In this document: positions 36,517 to 49,404 of the stretch, in pieces
How the letters are laid out: each line of letters opens with the position of its first letter
Numbering within the stretch: position 1 is the first letter of the stretch
Assembly (NCBI GenBank): GCA_035560235.1
Contig: DATMAG010000114.1
Coordinates: 35,136-99,135, forward strand
Origin: DASRDU01 sp035560235
Lineage (GTDB): Bacteria; Acidobacteriota; Blastocatellia; RBC074
Reading direction: 5' to 3'
Length of the DNA: 64,000 bases
Position numbers and translations under genes: made by a program
The notes under the pieces: model-generated
Seen by the model: only the letters and a program-made list of their open reading frames with translations
Database searches by the model: none
Told to the model about the DNA's origin: nothing

Positions 36517-37587
36517 TTATTGCACTGTGATCTTTTTCGGATCAAGGACGACGTGTCTGATCTTTTTGCGGTTCCAGGTGTAAGTGATGTGCACCAGACC
36601 GTCGCGTGTTTGAATGACTGCGGGATATGAATACTCAGCTTCGGGCGGGCCGGGTTCGAGCACGATGACCGGCTTCCAGTCTTTGCCGTCATTTGAAATC
36701 GCCACGTTGAGCGGCGCGCGGTCGCCCCATTTGCCGGGCTTTGTGACGACGTGGTTGTAAACGAGCAGGTGACGGCCATCCCTGAGCGTCACGCCGTCAA
36801 TGCCGGAGTTGGGATTGGGCAGCGTTGTCGCCGCCAGCCTGCTCCACGTTCTGCCGTTGTCATCAGACCACGATTCAACGATCACGCCCTGACGGCTGCG
36901 AAAGAGCGCCTGCAGCCTGCCGCCCTTGTGAAAGAAGACCGTCGGCTGAATTACGCCAAACTCTTTTCCGTCATTGATCGGTTCAGTGCGCTGCCACGTT
37001 TTGCCCTGGTCAGGCGTGCGCTCGAAATGCACGCGCCAGCCGTGATCTTCGGTGCTTGACGGGCAGAGCAGTTCGCCGTTCGACAATTCAACCGGCTTGT
37101 TTTTGATCGGCCCGGCAATGCCGTCAGGCAGGCGCTGCGGCTTCGTCCACGTTTTGCCGCCGTCGTTTGAAGTCATCAGCATCCCCCACCACGACGAAGG
37201 ACTCGGCCCGACTTTGTAAAAGAGCATCAGCGGCCCGCGCCTCGGCTGATGCAGCACAGGGTTCCACGTCGGGTAGCGCTTGTCGGGCGATTCGATACCA
37301 TTGGCGACTTCAACCGGCGTCGTCCATCTGCCGCTTTCAAAGCGCGCCAGCCAGATGCCGACATCCGGGTGTTTCTCCTTCGTGCCGCCAAACCACGCGG
37401 CGACCAGACCATTTTTCGTTTCGGCAATCGTCGAAGCGTGGCATTCAGGAAACGGCGCGGTTTCGTAAATGAATTCGCTGCTGACAACGGCTGGTGAAGT
37501 TGTTTGCGCCGCCGCAATCAGCGCGAGCGGCGCGCCGAGCAGTGACAGCAGAACGAGGCGAAAGCAAATGAAAGTTTGCAGGTTCAT
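36517..37587 (-). CDS. secreted sialidase/BNR-repeat family protein
   Basis: A 356-residue exported protein with a six-bladed-propeller sialidase fold. A signal peptide (LVLLSLLGAPLALIAAAQ) is followed by FPECHASTIAETKNGLVAAWFGG, typical of bacterial sialidase-like glycosidases. Asp-box repeats are visible as SNDGGKTW, TPDQGKTW, SDDNGRTW and SNDGKDW. The family includes exo-alpha-sialidases and other glycosidases, so the substrate remains uncertain. It has its own terminator and lies upstream of, not overlapping with, the PBP gene. It diverges from alaS. Confidence 0.88.
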   Translation of the reverse strand: MNLQTFICFRLVLLSLLGAPLALIAAAQTTSPAVVSSEFIYETAPFPECHASTIAETKNGLVAAWFGGTKEKHPDVGIWLARFESGRWTTPVEVANGIESPDKRYPTWNPVLHQPRRGPLMLFYKVGPSPSSWWGMLMTSNDGGKTWTKPQRLPDGIAGPIKNKPVELSNGELLCPSSTEDHGWRVHFERTPDQGKTWQRTEPINDGKEFGVIQPTVFFHKGGRLQALFRSRQGVIVESWSDDNGRTWSRLAATTLPNPNSGIDGVTLRDGRHLLVYNHVVTKPGKWGDRAPLNVAISNDGKDWKPVIVLEPGPPEAEYSYPAVIQTRDGLVHITYTWNRKKIRHVVLDPKKITVQ

Positions 37588-37685
37588 AGGCGAGGCATCA
37601 TACGAACCACGCGCTGAAAATCAAGCACAGCGCCGCGACTCAGGTTTGACAGGGCAGGCGTCACTTCTGACCGGAAAAGTGAAGT

Positions 37686-37713
37686 TTGACAAAGCCTGAC
37701 CCTGCCGTTACCC
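37686..37713 (+). promoter_or_regulatory. possible promoter for alaS
   Basis: A perfect TTGACA (37686-37691) is followed after 16 bases by TTACCC (37708-37713), a weak -10. It lies 54 bases upstream of the alaS start. The -35 match is strong but the -10 is poor. Confidence 0.3.
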
Positions 37714-37766
37714 TTCATTTTTTGGTGCTTTCAGCAATTTTGCCCCTGTCGCTATCAGGATAACCA

Positions 37767-40433
<2,667 letters not shown>

Positions 40434-40438
40434 GGATC

Positions 40439-40593
40439 ATCCACTAAGCCACACGAAGGAACACGAAGACAGACAAGGCGAAAAGGAGACAGGGTGAAGA
40501 GGTGAAGTAAGAATAACACGGAGCATCTGTTCTCCTTTTCGCCTCTTCTCCTCTTCCCCTTTTCTTCGTGCTTCTTCGTGTGGCTTGGTGGAT
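40439..40593. repeat. 155-base palindromic repeat with TTCGTG units
   Basis: The outer arms 40439-40469 and 40563-40593 match in 28 of 31 positions, and the inner arms GGCGAAAAGGAGA (40477-40489) and 40531-40543 match perfectly. The arms contain the ACACGAAG/CTTCGTGT units also seen at 28488, 36490 and 42013. It fills the space between alaS and the permease gene and leaves no ribosome-binding site before the permease ATG. Confidence 0.75.
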
Positions 40594-40602
40594 AAAAAAT
40601 GT

Positions 40603-41706
40603 ATGAATAGTCTGGTTGCTTCAAATCTCACACATCATCCGGGTCGCACGGCGGCGAGTATTGCAGGCGTGGCGGTTGGCGTGATTCTGGTGGTGCTCAC
40701 CGTCGGGCTGGTGCGCGGGATGCTGCGCGAGCGGGGTGAACGTGACGCGCAGGTCGGCGCGGAAATTATGGTGCGGCTCAATTCGCAGCAGTCGCTTTCA
40801 CCGACTTCGCTGCCGCTTTCGATTCCGCTGGAGATGCTCGATCAGATTCGTTCGATTCCCGGCGTCAGAAGCGTGACGGCAGTCGGGCAGGATCTCGAAA
40901 TGAAAGGCGATTCGGGCCTGGGGCTGCGGCAGATTGACGGCATCGAGTTCAATGAATACGCGGCGGTCAGCGGCATCAGAATCATTCAGGGCGAACCGCT
41001 GCCAGCGAGCGGCGATGTGGCGATTGTGGATTCAATCGAAGCGACGAAAAAGAACCGTAAAATCGGTGACACGATTGACGGGCTGGGCCGCAAGCTGAAG
41101 ATCATCGGCGTTTACGATCCGCCAGCTTCAGCGCGCATCAAGGTGCCGCTTGCGACGATGCAGGAAGCGCGTGAAGCTGGCGGCAGGTGTTCGATGATTC
41201 TGGTGAAATGCCAGAACCCCGATGAACAGCAGGCCGTCGCGCAGCGGATTCTGGAAAAGAACGGCGAGTTTCGCGTGCTCTTCACCCGCGACCTGCCGAG
41301 CCTGTTTGCAAGCGGCTTTTCAGGCTTCAATGTATTTCTCGATCTGGTAGCGGGGCTGGCCGTAGTGATCAGCATGCTGGTTATCCTGCTGACGATGTAC
41401 ACGACCGTGACGGAGCGGACGCGGCAGATCGGCATTCTCAAATCGCTCGGCGCATCGAAGCTTTTCATTGCCGGAGTGATTGAAAAAGAAGCGCTGACCA
41501 TCAGCGGTCTCGGTGTGCTTGGCGGCCTGGCGGTAGCGATGCTGGTGCGGTGGTTTCTGCTGCGGCGCGGAATGTCGGTTGAGCTTGAGCCGGGTTACAT
41601 CATCAAGGCTTCAACTGGCGGTCTGGTGAGCGGCCTGCTCGGTGCGCTCTACCCGGCAATGCGCGCAGCCAGGCAGGACCCGGTTGAGGCGCTCAGTTAC
41701 GAGTAG
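40603..41706 (+). CDS. FtsX/MacB-type ABC transporter permease
   Basis: A 367-residue permease of the FtsX/MacB family. An N-terminal membrane helix (TAASIAGVAVGVILVVLTVGLVRG) is followed by a periplasmic MacB-PCD-like domain (IPGVRSVTAV, IVDSIEATKKN) and three C-terminal helices around residues 245-355; the signature ERTRQIGILKSLGAS and the end MRAARQDPVEALSYE are typical. No ATPase gene is adjacent, so its partner must be encoded elsewhere. The ATG is poorly placed for a ribosome-binding site because the palindromic repeat abuts it; a TTG at 40585 is also possible. The substrate is unknown. Confidence 0.9.
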   Translation: MNSLVASNLTHHPGRTAASIAGVAVGVILVVLTVGLVRGMLRERGERDAQVGAEIMVRLNSQQSLSPTSLPLSIPLEMLDQIRSIPGVRSVTAVGQDLEMKGDSGLGLRQIDGIEFNEYAAVSGIRIIQGEPLPASGDVAIVDSIEATKKNRKIGDTIDGLGRKLKIIGVYDPPASARIKVPLATMQEAREAGGRCSMILVKCQNPDEQQAVAQRILEKNGEFRVLFTRDLPSLFASGFSGFNVFLDLVAGLAVVISMLVILLTMYTTVTERTRQIGILKSLGASKLFIAGVIEKEALTISGLGVLGGLAVAMLVRWFLLRRGMSVELEPGYIIKASTGGLVSGLLGALYPAMRAARQDPVEALSYE

Positions 41707-41753
41707 CCAGCCTGATGATCTGAGAAAAGTGTTTGCTTTTCAGGGAGGCAAAG

Positions 41754-41975
41754 ATGAATGAATCGGTCGAAGCAGTTTATGAAAATGGTGTCTTTCGACC
41801 TCTCAGCCGGATTATTCTTCCAGAGGGTGAGAAGGTTCACCTGACAATTGTGAGTTCAGCCGATCAGTCCTGCGACCCTGCCTGGAATCTGGCCGAGATT
41901 GCTGAAGAGACAGGTTTGGCAGACCTCGCCACCAACATTGATCATTATCTTTACGGACTGCCGGAGCAGCGGTGA
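41754..41975 (+). CDS. DUF104/AF2212-like antitoxin (orphan)
   Basis: A 73-residue protein of the DUF104 (AF2212-like) group, whose members often pair with PIN-domain toxins. The family pattern VEAVYENGVFRPLSRIILPEGEKVHLTIV covers residues 4-32. GGGAGG lies shortly before ATG 41754. The expected toxin gene is missing: a GTG overlapping the stop opens only 11 codons (VINLWTAFIRC) and then meets a stop near the TTCGTG-type repeat. It may therefore be a leftover antitoxin, or a stand-alone regulator. Confidence 0.75.
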   Translation: MNESVEAVYENGVFRPLSRIILPEGEKVHLTIVSSADQSCDPAWNLAEIAEETGLADLATNIDHYLYGLPEQR

Positions 41976-42007
41976 TAAACCTGTGGACTGCTTTCATTCG
42001 ATGTTGA

Positions 42008-42050
42008 TTGTCTTTCTTCGTGTTCTTCGTTTCTTCGTGGTTCAATCCTG
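42008..42050. repeat. TTCGTG-type dispersed repeat copy
   Basis: Three TTCGT units in a row (CTTTCTTCGTGTTCTTCG, then TTTCTTCGTGG) followed by TTCAATCC lie between the orphan antitoxin and the YbhN-like gene. The same CTTCGTG units build the arms of the palindrome at 40439-40593. Confidence 0.6.
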
Positions 42051-42090
42051 TGTTCCAGTGTTGTTCTGATTCAGCTTTACCTGTTTTCTG

Positions 42091-43113
42091 ATGAAAAGAC
42101 ATTCGCGCGCCCTGACTCTGATTTCGCTCCTCGTCGGGCTGGCGTTGTTTGTTTATGTCATCAGGGACGCGGGGCTGAGTGAAATCCTCGCGCGGGTGCA
42201 GGCGCCCGGTGCGGGGCTGCTGCTGATTCTCGCCATTTCTTCCATTCGACAACTGGTGCGGGCGTGGGCGTGGCTGCGGTGCATGACGCCTGAAGACAGG
42301 CACGTGGGCTGGCTGGCGCTCGTGCGGGCGCGGCTGGCCGGAGATGCGATTGGCGACCTGACGACTGCCGGGCCGCTGATTGCCGAGCCGCTCAAAGTTA
42401 TGACGCTGGGCGGGCCGCTTTCGACCGGAGCGCGGGTGTCATCGCTCGCAGTTGAAAACCTGGCTTATGCCTTTTCAAGCTGCGTGATGGTGATGGCCGG
42501 GACACTGGCGCTGCTGGCGTTTTTCACGGTGTCTGAATCGCTGCGGGCGGCGGGCATCATTGCTCTGGGTTCGATGCTGGTGGTGATGGTCAGTGCCGTG
42601 ATAGTCGTGAATCGTCGCTGGCTTTTGATTTCGGGGCTGTGCGCGAAACTGCTGCGGCTGATCGGGCGTGAACAACGGTGGGCGGCGCGGCTTGAGCGCG
42701 TGCGTGAAATGGAGGCATACGTCTTTGATTTTTATGCGCGGCGTCCGGCTGATTTTCTGCTGGTGGCGGTCTGCGAGATGAGCTTTCATCTGGCCGGAGT
42801 GCTGGAAATTTTTGTGACGCTCAGCCTGATCGGTTATGCGCCGACGTTTGTGATGGCATTCATTCTTGAAACCGTCAATCGCGTCATCAACATCGTCTTT
42901 GCCTTCGTTCCGGCAATGATCGGCGTGGATGAAGCCGGAACGGGACTGCTCGCGGCAACGCTCGGACTCGGTGAAACGGCGGGCGTGACGCTGGCGATTA
43001 TTCGCAAGGTGCGGATGTTTTTCTGGATCGCGCTCGGGCTGATCTTTCTGGCCGTGCATCAGCCGCAGCGAGTACAGCGGAAATCAGAAGAGCAGGGAGC
43101 CGACAGTTTCTGA
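42091..43113 (+). CDS. YbhN/UPF0104 (LPG synthase transmembrane-domain family) protein
   Basis: A 340-residue membrane protein with about eight hydrophobic segments, related to the transmembrane flippase part of lysyl-phosphatidylglycerol synthase (MprF) and YbhN/UPF0104. The first helix is LISLLVGLALFVYVI; TAGPLIAEPLKVMTL and the late AFVPAMIGVDEAGTGLLAATLGL fit the family. The soluble aminoacyl-transfer domain of MprF is absent. It may flip a lipid or glycolipid. Its stop overlaps the start of the deacetylase gene by one base (TGATG), so the two are translationally coupled. Confidence 0.82.
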   Translation: MKRHSRALTLISLLVGLALFVYVIRDAGLSEILARVQAPGAGLLLILAISSIRQLVRAWAWLRCMTPEDRHVGWLALVRARLAGDAIGDLTTAGPLIAEPLKVMTLGGPLSTGARVSSLAVENLAYAFSSCVMVMAGTLALLAFFTVSESLRAAGIIALGSMLVVMVSAVIVVNRRWLLISGLCAKLLRLIGREQRWAARLERVREMEAYVFDFYARRPADFLLVAVCEMSFHLAGVLEIFVTLSLIGYAPTFVMAFILETVNRVINIVFAFVPAMIGVDEAGTGLLAATLGLGETAGVTLAIIRKVRMFFWIALGLIFLAVHQPQRVQRKSEEQGADSF

Positions 43114-43967
43114 TGAAGCGACTGATCGTCAATGCGGATGATTTCGGGCTGACGGCGGGCGTCAATCGCGCCATCGTCGAAGGCCACACGCGCGGGATGA
43201 TTACCAGCACGACGATTATGGCCAATATGCCCGCGTTTGATGATGCTGTGCGCCTGGCTGCGGATCATCCGACGCTGGGAGTCGGGCTGCATTTCAACAT
43301 CACGCAGGGTCGCCCGGTCGCGCCTGCCGCTCAGGTAAGCAGCCTGCTCAACGGTCGCGGAGAGTTTCCAGGAACGAGTACGGAAGTGGCGAAACGGCTG
43401 CTGACAGGCGGACTCAGACGCGCTGAAGTCATCATTGAACTGCGCGCCCAGATTGAAAAAGCAATGCGGGCCGGAATCCGTCTGACGCACGTTGACAGCC
43501 ACAAACACGCGCACGCGCTGCCGCAGGTGCTTGAGGGCATCATTGAAACGATTCCTGACTACGGCATCCGGGCCGTCAGGCTGCAGCGTGAACGCTGGAG
43601 TCCGGCGGGGCTGTTCACTTCGGTCCGGGTGGCAAAGCAGGGCGCGGTGTCACTGCTGCTCGCGCAGTTTTGCCGGGCCGGAACCGGAAAATTGCACCGG
43701 GCCGGAGTGCGCACGACTGACGCCTTTTTCGGCATCACGCACACCGGGTTCTGGACGAAATCCTGGCTGGCCGGGCTGATCGAACGACTGCCCGCAGGCG
43801 TCAGCGAACTGATGTGCCATCCGGGTTACGTGGATGCCGACATCAGCCGGGCCGGAACGCGGCTGACCGCTTCACGCGAACAGGAACTGCGTCTGCTGAC
43901 AGACCCTGAACTGCTTGATCTGATTTCCCGTCACTCGATTAAACTCGTTAATTACACTGAAGTTTAA
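43113..43967 (+). CDS. ChbG/HpnK-like carbohydrate deacetylase
   Basis: A 284-residue deacetylase of the ChbG/HpnK (YdjC-like) family, which removes acetyl groups from N-acetylated sugars or hopanoid-linked sugars. The metal site is visible as LIVNADDFGL, GLHFNIT and HVDSHKHAHALPQV; the C-terminal ELMCHPGYVDA is also typical. Metal-dependent hydrolysis is known for the family. Coupling to the YbhN-like membrane gene suggests a role in modifying a membrane glycolipid; a hopanoid substrate is possible but not shown. Confidence 0.9.
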   Translation: MKRLIVNADDFGLTAGVNRAIVEGHTRGMITSTTIMANMPAFDDAVRLAADHPTLGVGLHFNITQGRPVAPAAQVSSLLNGRGEFPGTSTEVAKRLLTGGLRRAEVIIELRAQIEKAMRAGIRLTHVDSHKHAHALPQVLEGIIETIPDYGIRAVRLQRERWSPAGLFTSVRVAKQGAVSLLLAQFCRAGTGKLHRAGVRTTDAFFGITHTGFWTKSWLAGLIERLPAGVSELMCHPGYVDADISRAGTRLTASREQELRLLTDPELLDLISRHSIKLVNYTEV

Positions 43968-43975
43968 TGCCTCAC

Positions 43976-44004
43976 TTGACCGGACTGGCTGATCCCTCTA
44001 GTAT
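43976..44004 (+). promoter_or_regulatory. sigma-70-type promoter for the gene at 44169
   Basis: TTGACC (43976-43981), 17 bases, then TAGTAT (43999-44004). It is 5 of 6 for -35 and 4 of 6 for -10, and lies just downstream of the deacetylase stop. The predicted leader is about 160 bases. Confidence 0.5.
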
Positions 44005-44039
44005 ACCTGCCATCCCTCAGAAGCCGGCATTCGCAGAAA

Positions 44040-44168
44040 AAACGCAGGCGGTCAGAATCAGCCTGTAACGGATCGCAGACCGCGAGTCCCTCCCGTTTGA
44101 GGAGCAGGACCCGGGAGACATCTATCCGGATTTAATTTCCGGGCGGGAACAGGAGAAGGAGGATAGTT
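44040..44168 (+). other. structured leader of the gene at 44169
   Basis: The leader contains GCGGTC (44048-44053) pairing with GACCGC (44078-44083), and a short hairpin CCGGA (44126-44130)/TCCGG (44138-44142) with a 7-base loop. It ends in a strong GGAGAAGGAGG before the ATG. It does not match a riboswitch class that I recognise. Confidence 0.4.
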
Positions 44169-45581
44169 ATGAAGGGGCCTGTGCGGCTGCAGGCAGTCGC
44201 AATCCTGTTGTGTCTCTGCCCGGTTCTGCAGGCCGATCCTGTCAGGCTGCTGCCGGAGGTTGACTGGGCAGCCCTCGATCAGGCTCAATTACAGCAGTTC
44301 AGAGAGAATTATTTACTTGTCGCGCTTGACGAGCGCAGCGTAATTGAAGCGGAGGGACTGCCGGCTGCTGAAAGAGACAGTTCTTTCGCCCGGGCACTGT
44401 GGTTTTATTCGGGAACACCGGAGCGATTGTTCCTGAATCTCATACGACTCGGCTCACCGGCCTCACCAGTGGCTGCCCCGGCTGATTTGACAGAAACGGT
44501 GGGAGCGAACAGTTACTTCACTGGTTCGGCCCCTGGCTTTTATCGCGCTGAAGTCTGGCAGGCCAGGACGGCATCACGAATGGTGGTTCCGCTGGATGTG
44601 ATGCTGCCGCTGCTGGGCGGGCCGCTGCTGTTTGATACGTTGTCTGATCCTTACTCCCGGTTCGCTGTTCAGCCGGGAATTGATGTCGAATCGCAGGTGG
44701 CGCTGCCCGCTATCGCCGCCGGGCAGGACGGAGGTGCGGCCAGATCCTTCCGGGACTGGATCGGTCTGGCGGAACTCCCTGAAAAAGCACTGCTGGTGCT
44801 GCTGGGCTTTAGTCTGGCCCTGCTGCCTGCGTTATTTCGTGTTCTGCGGGCCCTGGCAGGATTACTGCCAGCCCTCCCTGCCCGCCTCGGCAATGTCCTG
44901 GCATTGCTGCGCCGCCCTGTTTATGCCCCGCAACAGATCGAACCTGATCGAAACGAAGCGGTAAATATTATGCCGAAACCTCGCAGAGTTGCTGTCAAAC
45001 GAGACAAATCGTGGCGCAGGCGTCCGCCGGGTGCAGGCGCGGATGCAGAAGCGCAGAACATCAAACCGGAACCGGCAGCAGAAGCCGCTACTCAGGCTGA
45101 TGCGCCGGTCGCTGCCGAACTGTTGCAGGCGACCGGCAGCGGACGCACGCGGATTTATCGCCTCCATCCACCTGCAGCCGTAAGGAAAGAGGGCCGCCGG
45201 AGCGCCGAAACTTCAGCGTTCCCGCGCGCCAGCGAAGCGCTGGAAAGAGAAAGCGCCGGCAGTCTGCCCAGGCCAGAAATGATTGCCACCGGCGAGGAGG
45301 CAGGCCGCGAGCGACACTGGCTGACTGATGACGAAGAGCAGAACCTCATTACGCGGGTTGAGTCCGATCCGGCTCAGGCTGCGCCACCGTCAGAACCTGA
45401 AGTTTCATTCCGTGACCTGCGCACCGGGGTGATGCTCGCCTGGCTCGAAGAGCGCGTGCCTGCGCTGACGGAAGCAGTTGCCTGGGAGGAGGAACATCTG
45501 GGAGAATATCGCGGGCTGCCGTTTGCTGAATTCGTTCCTGATGAACGAAGAACTGAAGCAGGGCAGCGCAAAACAAGCTGA
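44169..45581 (+). CDS. hypothetical exported membrane protein
   Basis: A 470-residue protein that I do not recognise. It begins with a signal peptide (LQAVAILLCLCPVLQADP), continues with about 180 residues of probable periplasmic domain, and has a strong membrane segment near residues 205-245 (KALLVLLGFSLALLPALFRVLRALAGLLPAL). The last 210 residues are hydrophilic, probably cytoplasmic, starting with a basic stretch (RRVAVKRDKSWRRRPP) and ending acidic. The start follows a strong AGGAGG. A promoter-like element and a structured leader precede it and a hairpin follows, suggesting a single-gene transcript. Function unknown. Confidence 0.75.
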   Translation: MKGPVRLQAVAILLCLCPVLQADPVRLLPEVDWAALDQAQLQQFRENYLLVALDERSVIEAEGLPAAERDSSFARALWFYSGTPERLFLNLIRLGSPASPVAAPADLTETVGANSYFTGSAPGFYRAEVWQARTASRMVVPLDVMLPLLGGPLLFDTLSDPYSRFAVQPGIDVESQVALPAIAAGQDGGAARSFRDWIGLAELPEKALLVLLGFSLALLPALFRVLRALAGLLPALPARLGNVLALLRRPVYAPQQIEPDRNEAVNIMPKPRRVAVKRDKSWRRRPPGAGADAEAQNIKPEPAAEAATQADAPVAAELLQATGSGRTRIYRLHPPAAVRKEGRRSAETSAFPRASEALERESAGSLPRPEMIATGEEAGRERHWLTDDEEQNLITRVESDPAQAAPPSEPEVSFRDLRTGVMLAWLEERVPALTEAVAWEEEHLGEYRGLPFAEFVPDERRTEAGQRKTS

Positions 45582-45712
45582 TTCGGTGAAAGAGTGAAAA
45601 CAGAAGACATGAACATCCGTTCGCCACATTATTCGGCCATCATTGTGGAGCACAGTCAGTGTGCCGTGCCCGTCCTGCCCGCTGTTTCCGGCCTCACTCT
45701 CTGCCTTACACA

Positions 45713-45740
45713 GCAGTGCGGCTGATGTGAGCCGCGCTGC
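45713..45740 (+). terminator. hairpin after the gene at 44169
   Basis: GCAGTGCGGCT (45713-45723) pairs with AGCCGCGCTGC (45730-45740) over 11 positions, including one G-U, with a 6-base loop, and a pyrimidine-rich stretch follows. It lies in the 291-base gap before leuS, about 130 bases after the stop. Nothing else in the gap is supported as a gene. Confidence 0.5.
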
Positions 45741-45872
45741 ATTCCTTCCATTCTTTTCTGCGAACAAGTTTGTTATCCTGCCTCGCTTCACAAGCCCGCT
45801 GCAGCTCTGAAGGCTCGCAAGTCCGGCTTCAGGCCGCAACCGGCGAGGCCTCAGACCCTGAGGAAGGTCACG

Positions 45873-48470
<2,598 letters not shown>

Positions 48471-48490
48471 ATCCGTAATCAGACGAATAA

Positions 48491-48533
48491 CGGAGCAGAC
48501 AGGAGCAGTTGATTAGAAGTCCCGTCTGCTCCG
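48491..48533 (+). terminator. hairpin between leuS and lptE
   Basis: CGGAGCAGAC (48491-48500) and GTCTGCTCCG (48524-48533) form a perfect 10-bp stem with a 23-base loop, just after the leuS stop. It may attenuate read-through into lptE or mark processing. No clear T-run follows. Confidence 0.4.
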
Positions 48534-48585
48534 TCAATCTCCTCTGATTCCTGCTTTCCTGGCTCTGACAAAAGCGAGGCGATGG

Positions 48586-49116
48586 ATGAAAAAGCCTGCT
48601 TCGAAGATTCTGCTGATTCTTCTGCTGCTTCTGACCAGCAGTTTTACTGAATGCTACAAACCTGCCGGGCGCGGCGAAAATCTCCCGTCGCACATTCGCA
48701 CGCTGGCGATTCCGCCGTTTCAGAATCGGGCGCTGCGCTTCAAGGTCGAGCAGCGGGTGACTGCGGCCATGATTGATGAGGCGCTGCGGCGGGCGCGGGC
48801 GCTCAGGATTGTCCCGGCGGCTGAAGGCGCGGATGCCGTGATGATCGGGACGATCAAGTCATACGGCTGGCGCGGCGTGGTGCTGGATGATGTCGGGCGG
48901 GCGCGGCTGTTTGAAATTACCATCACAGCGAGCGTCACCGTGCGCGATCAGACGCGGAACAAAGTGATCTTCGACAATCAGAACTATGTCTTTCGCGGCG
49001 AGTACGAAATCAGCGGCGATCCGCAGACTTTCTTCAGCGAGGAAGGCCCGGCGGTTGACCGCATCGCGCGCGATTTTGCCAAAAGTGTGCTGACGACGAT
49101 TCTCGAAGGATTCTGA
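48586..49116 (+). CDS. lptE: LptE-like LPS-assembly protein
   Basis: A 176-residue exported protein fitting LptE, the outer-membrane partner plugged into LptD. It has a signal peptide (ILLILLLLLTSSFTECYKPAG) with a Cys at the expected lipidation point, though FTEC is a poor lipobox. IRTLAIPPFQNRALRFKVEQRVTAAMIDEAL and VTVRDQTRNKVIFDNQNYVFRGEYEI match the LptE/RlpB fold. The position between leuS and holA supports the assignment, since this is the lptE position in other bacteria. It starts 115 bases after leuS with GAGG upstream. Confidence 0.82.
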   Translation: MKKPASKILLILLLLLTSSFTECYKPAGRGENLPSHIRTLAIPPFQNRALRFKVEQRVTAAMIDEALRRARALRIVPAAEGADAVMIGTIKSYGWRGVVLDDVGRARLFEITITASVTVRDQTRNKVIFDNQNYVFRGEYEISGDPQTFFSEEGPAVDRIARDFAKSVLTTILEGF

Positions 49117-49120
49117 AGCG

Positions 49121-49384
49121 ATGGAAGAACTGCTCAGGGGATTTCCCCTCATCATTGAAGTCCCGGTTGCCTGGGGCGATATGGATGCGATGCAGCACGT
49201 CAACAATGTCGCCTGCTTTCGTTATTCCGAGCGCGCGCGGATCGTCAGCCATCAGCATCAGAAGATTGCGGCGGAAGGCGAAGCCGTGATGGTTTCGTTC
49301 AATTACCGCGAGCAGAAAAAAGCACCGCTGCCTGAGGAAACAAAACGCTACATTCAGACGCTGGAAACTGCGGCAGCAGGCTGA
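49121..49384 (+). pseudogene. internally deleted acyl-CoA thioesterase (hotdog) remnant
   Basis: An 87-residue open frame with the start and the end of a 4-hydroxybenzoyl-CoA-type (YbgC/FadM-like) thioesterase but not the middle. Residues 10-40 (VPVAWGDMDAMQHVNNVACFRYSERARI) match the N-terminal strand and the HVNN helix with its catalytic Asp region. Residues 41-85 (VSHQHQKIAAEGEAVMVSFNYREQKKAPLPEE) match the C-terminal part. Roughly 50-60 residues of the usual about 140 are absent at the join, in frame. The remaining fold would probably be incomplete. It sits between lptE (4 bases after its stop) and holA. It could alternatively be a functional minimal domain, but I consider a remnant more likely. 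Confidence 0.7.
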
Positions 49385-49404
49385 AAACTTCACTCATCCG
49401 ACCT

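Noticed and set aside
43968..44168. c-di-GMP (GEMM) or other known riboswitch in the leader of the gene at 44169
   Set aside because: The hairpins present do not match the GEMM core or another class that I recognise.
45609..45725. A 38-codon frame upstream of leuS, considered as a leader peptide
   Set aside because: It is not enriched in leucine codons and has no attenuator arrangement; the hairpin at 45713-45740 more likely ends the preceding transcript.
45741..45872. T-box riboswitch upstream of leuS (and likewise alaS)
   Set aside because: No T-box sequence or specifier-loop arrangement can be seen, and T-boxes would be unusual outside Gram-positive lineages.
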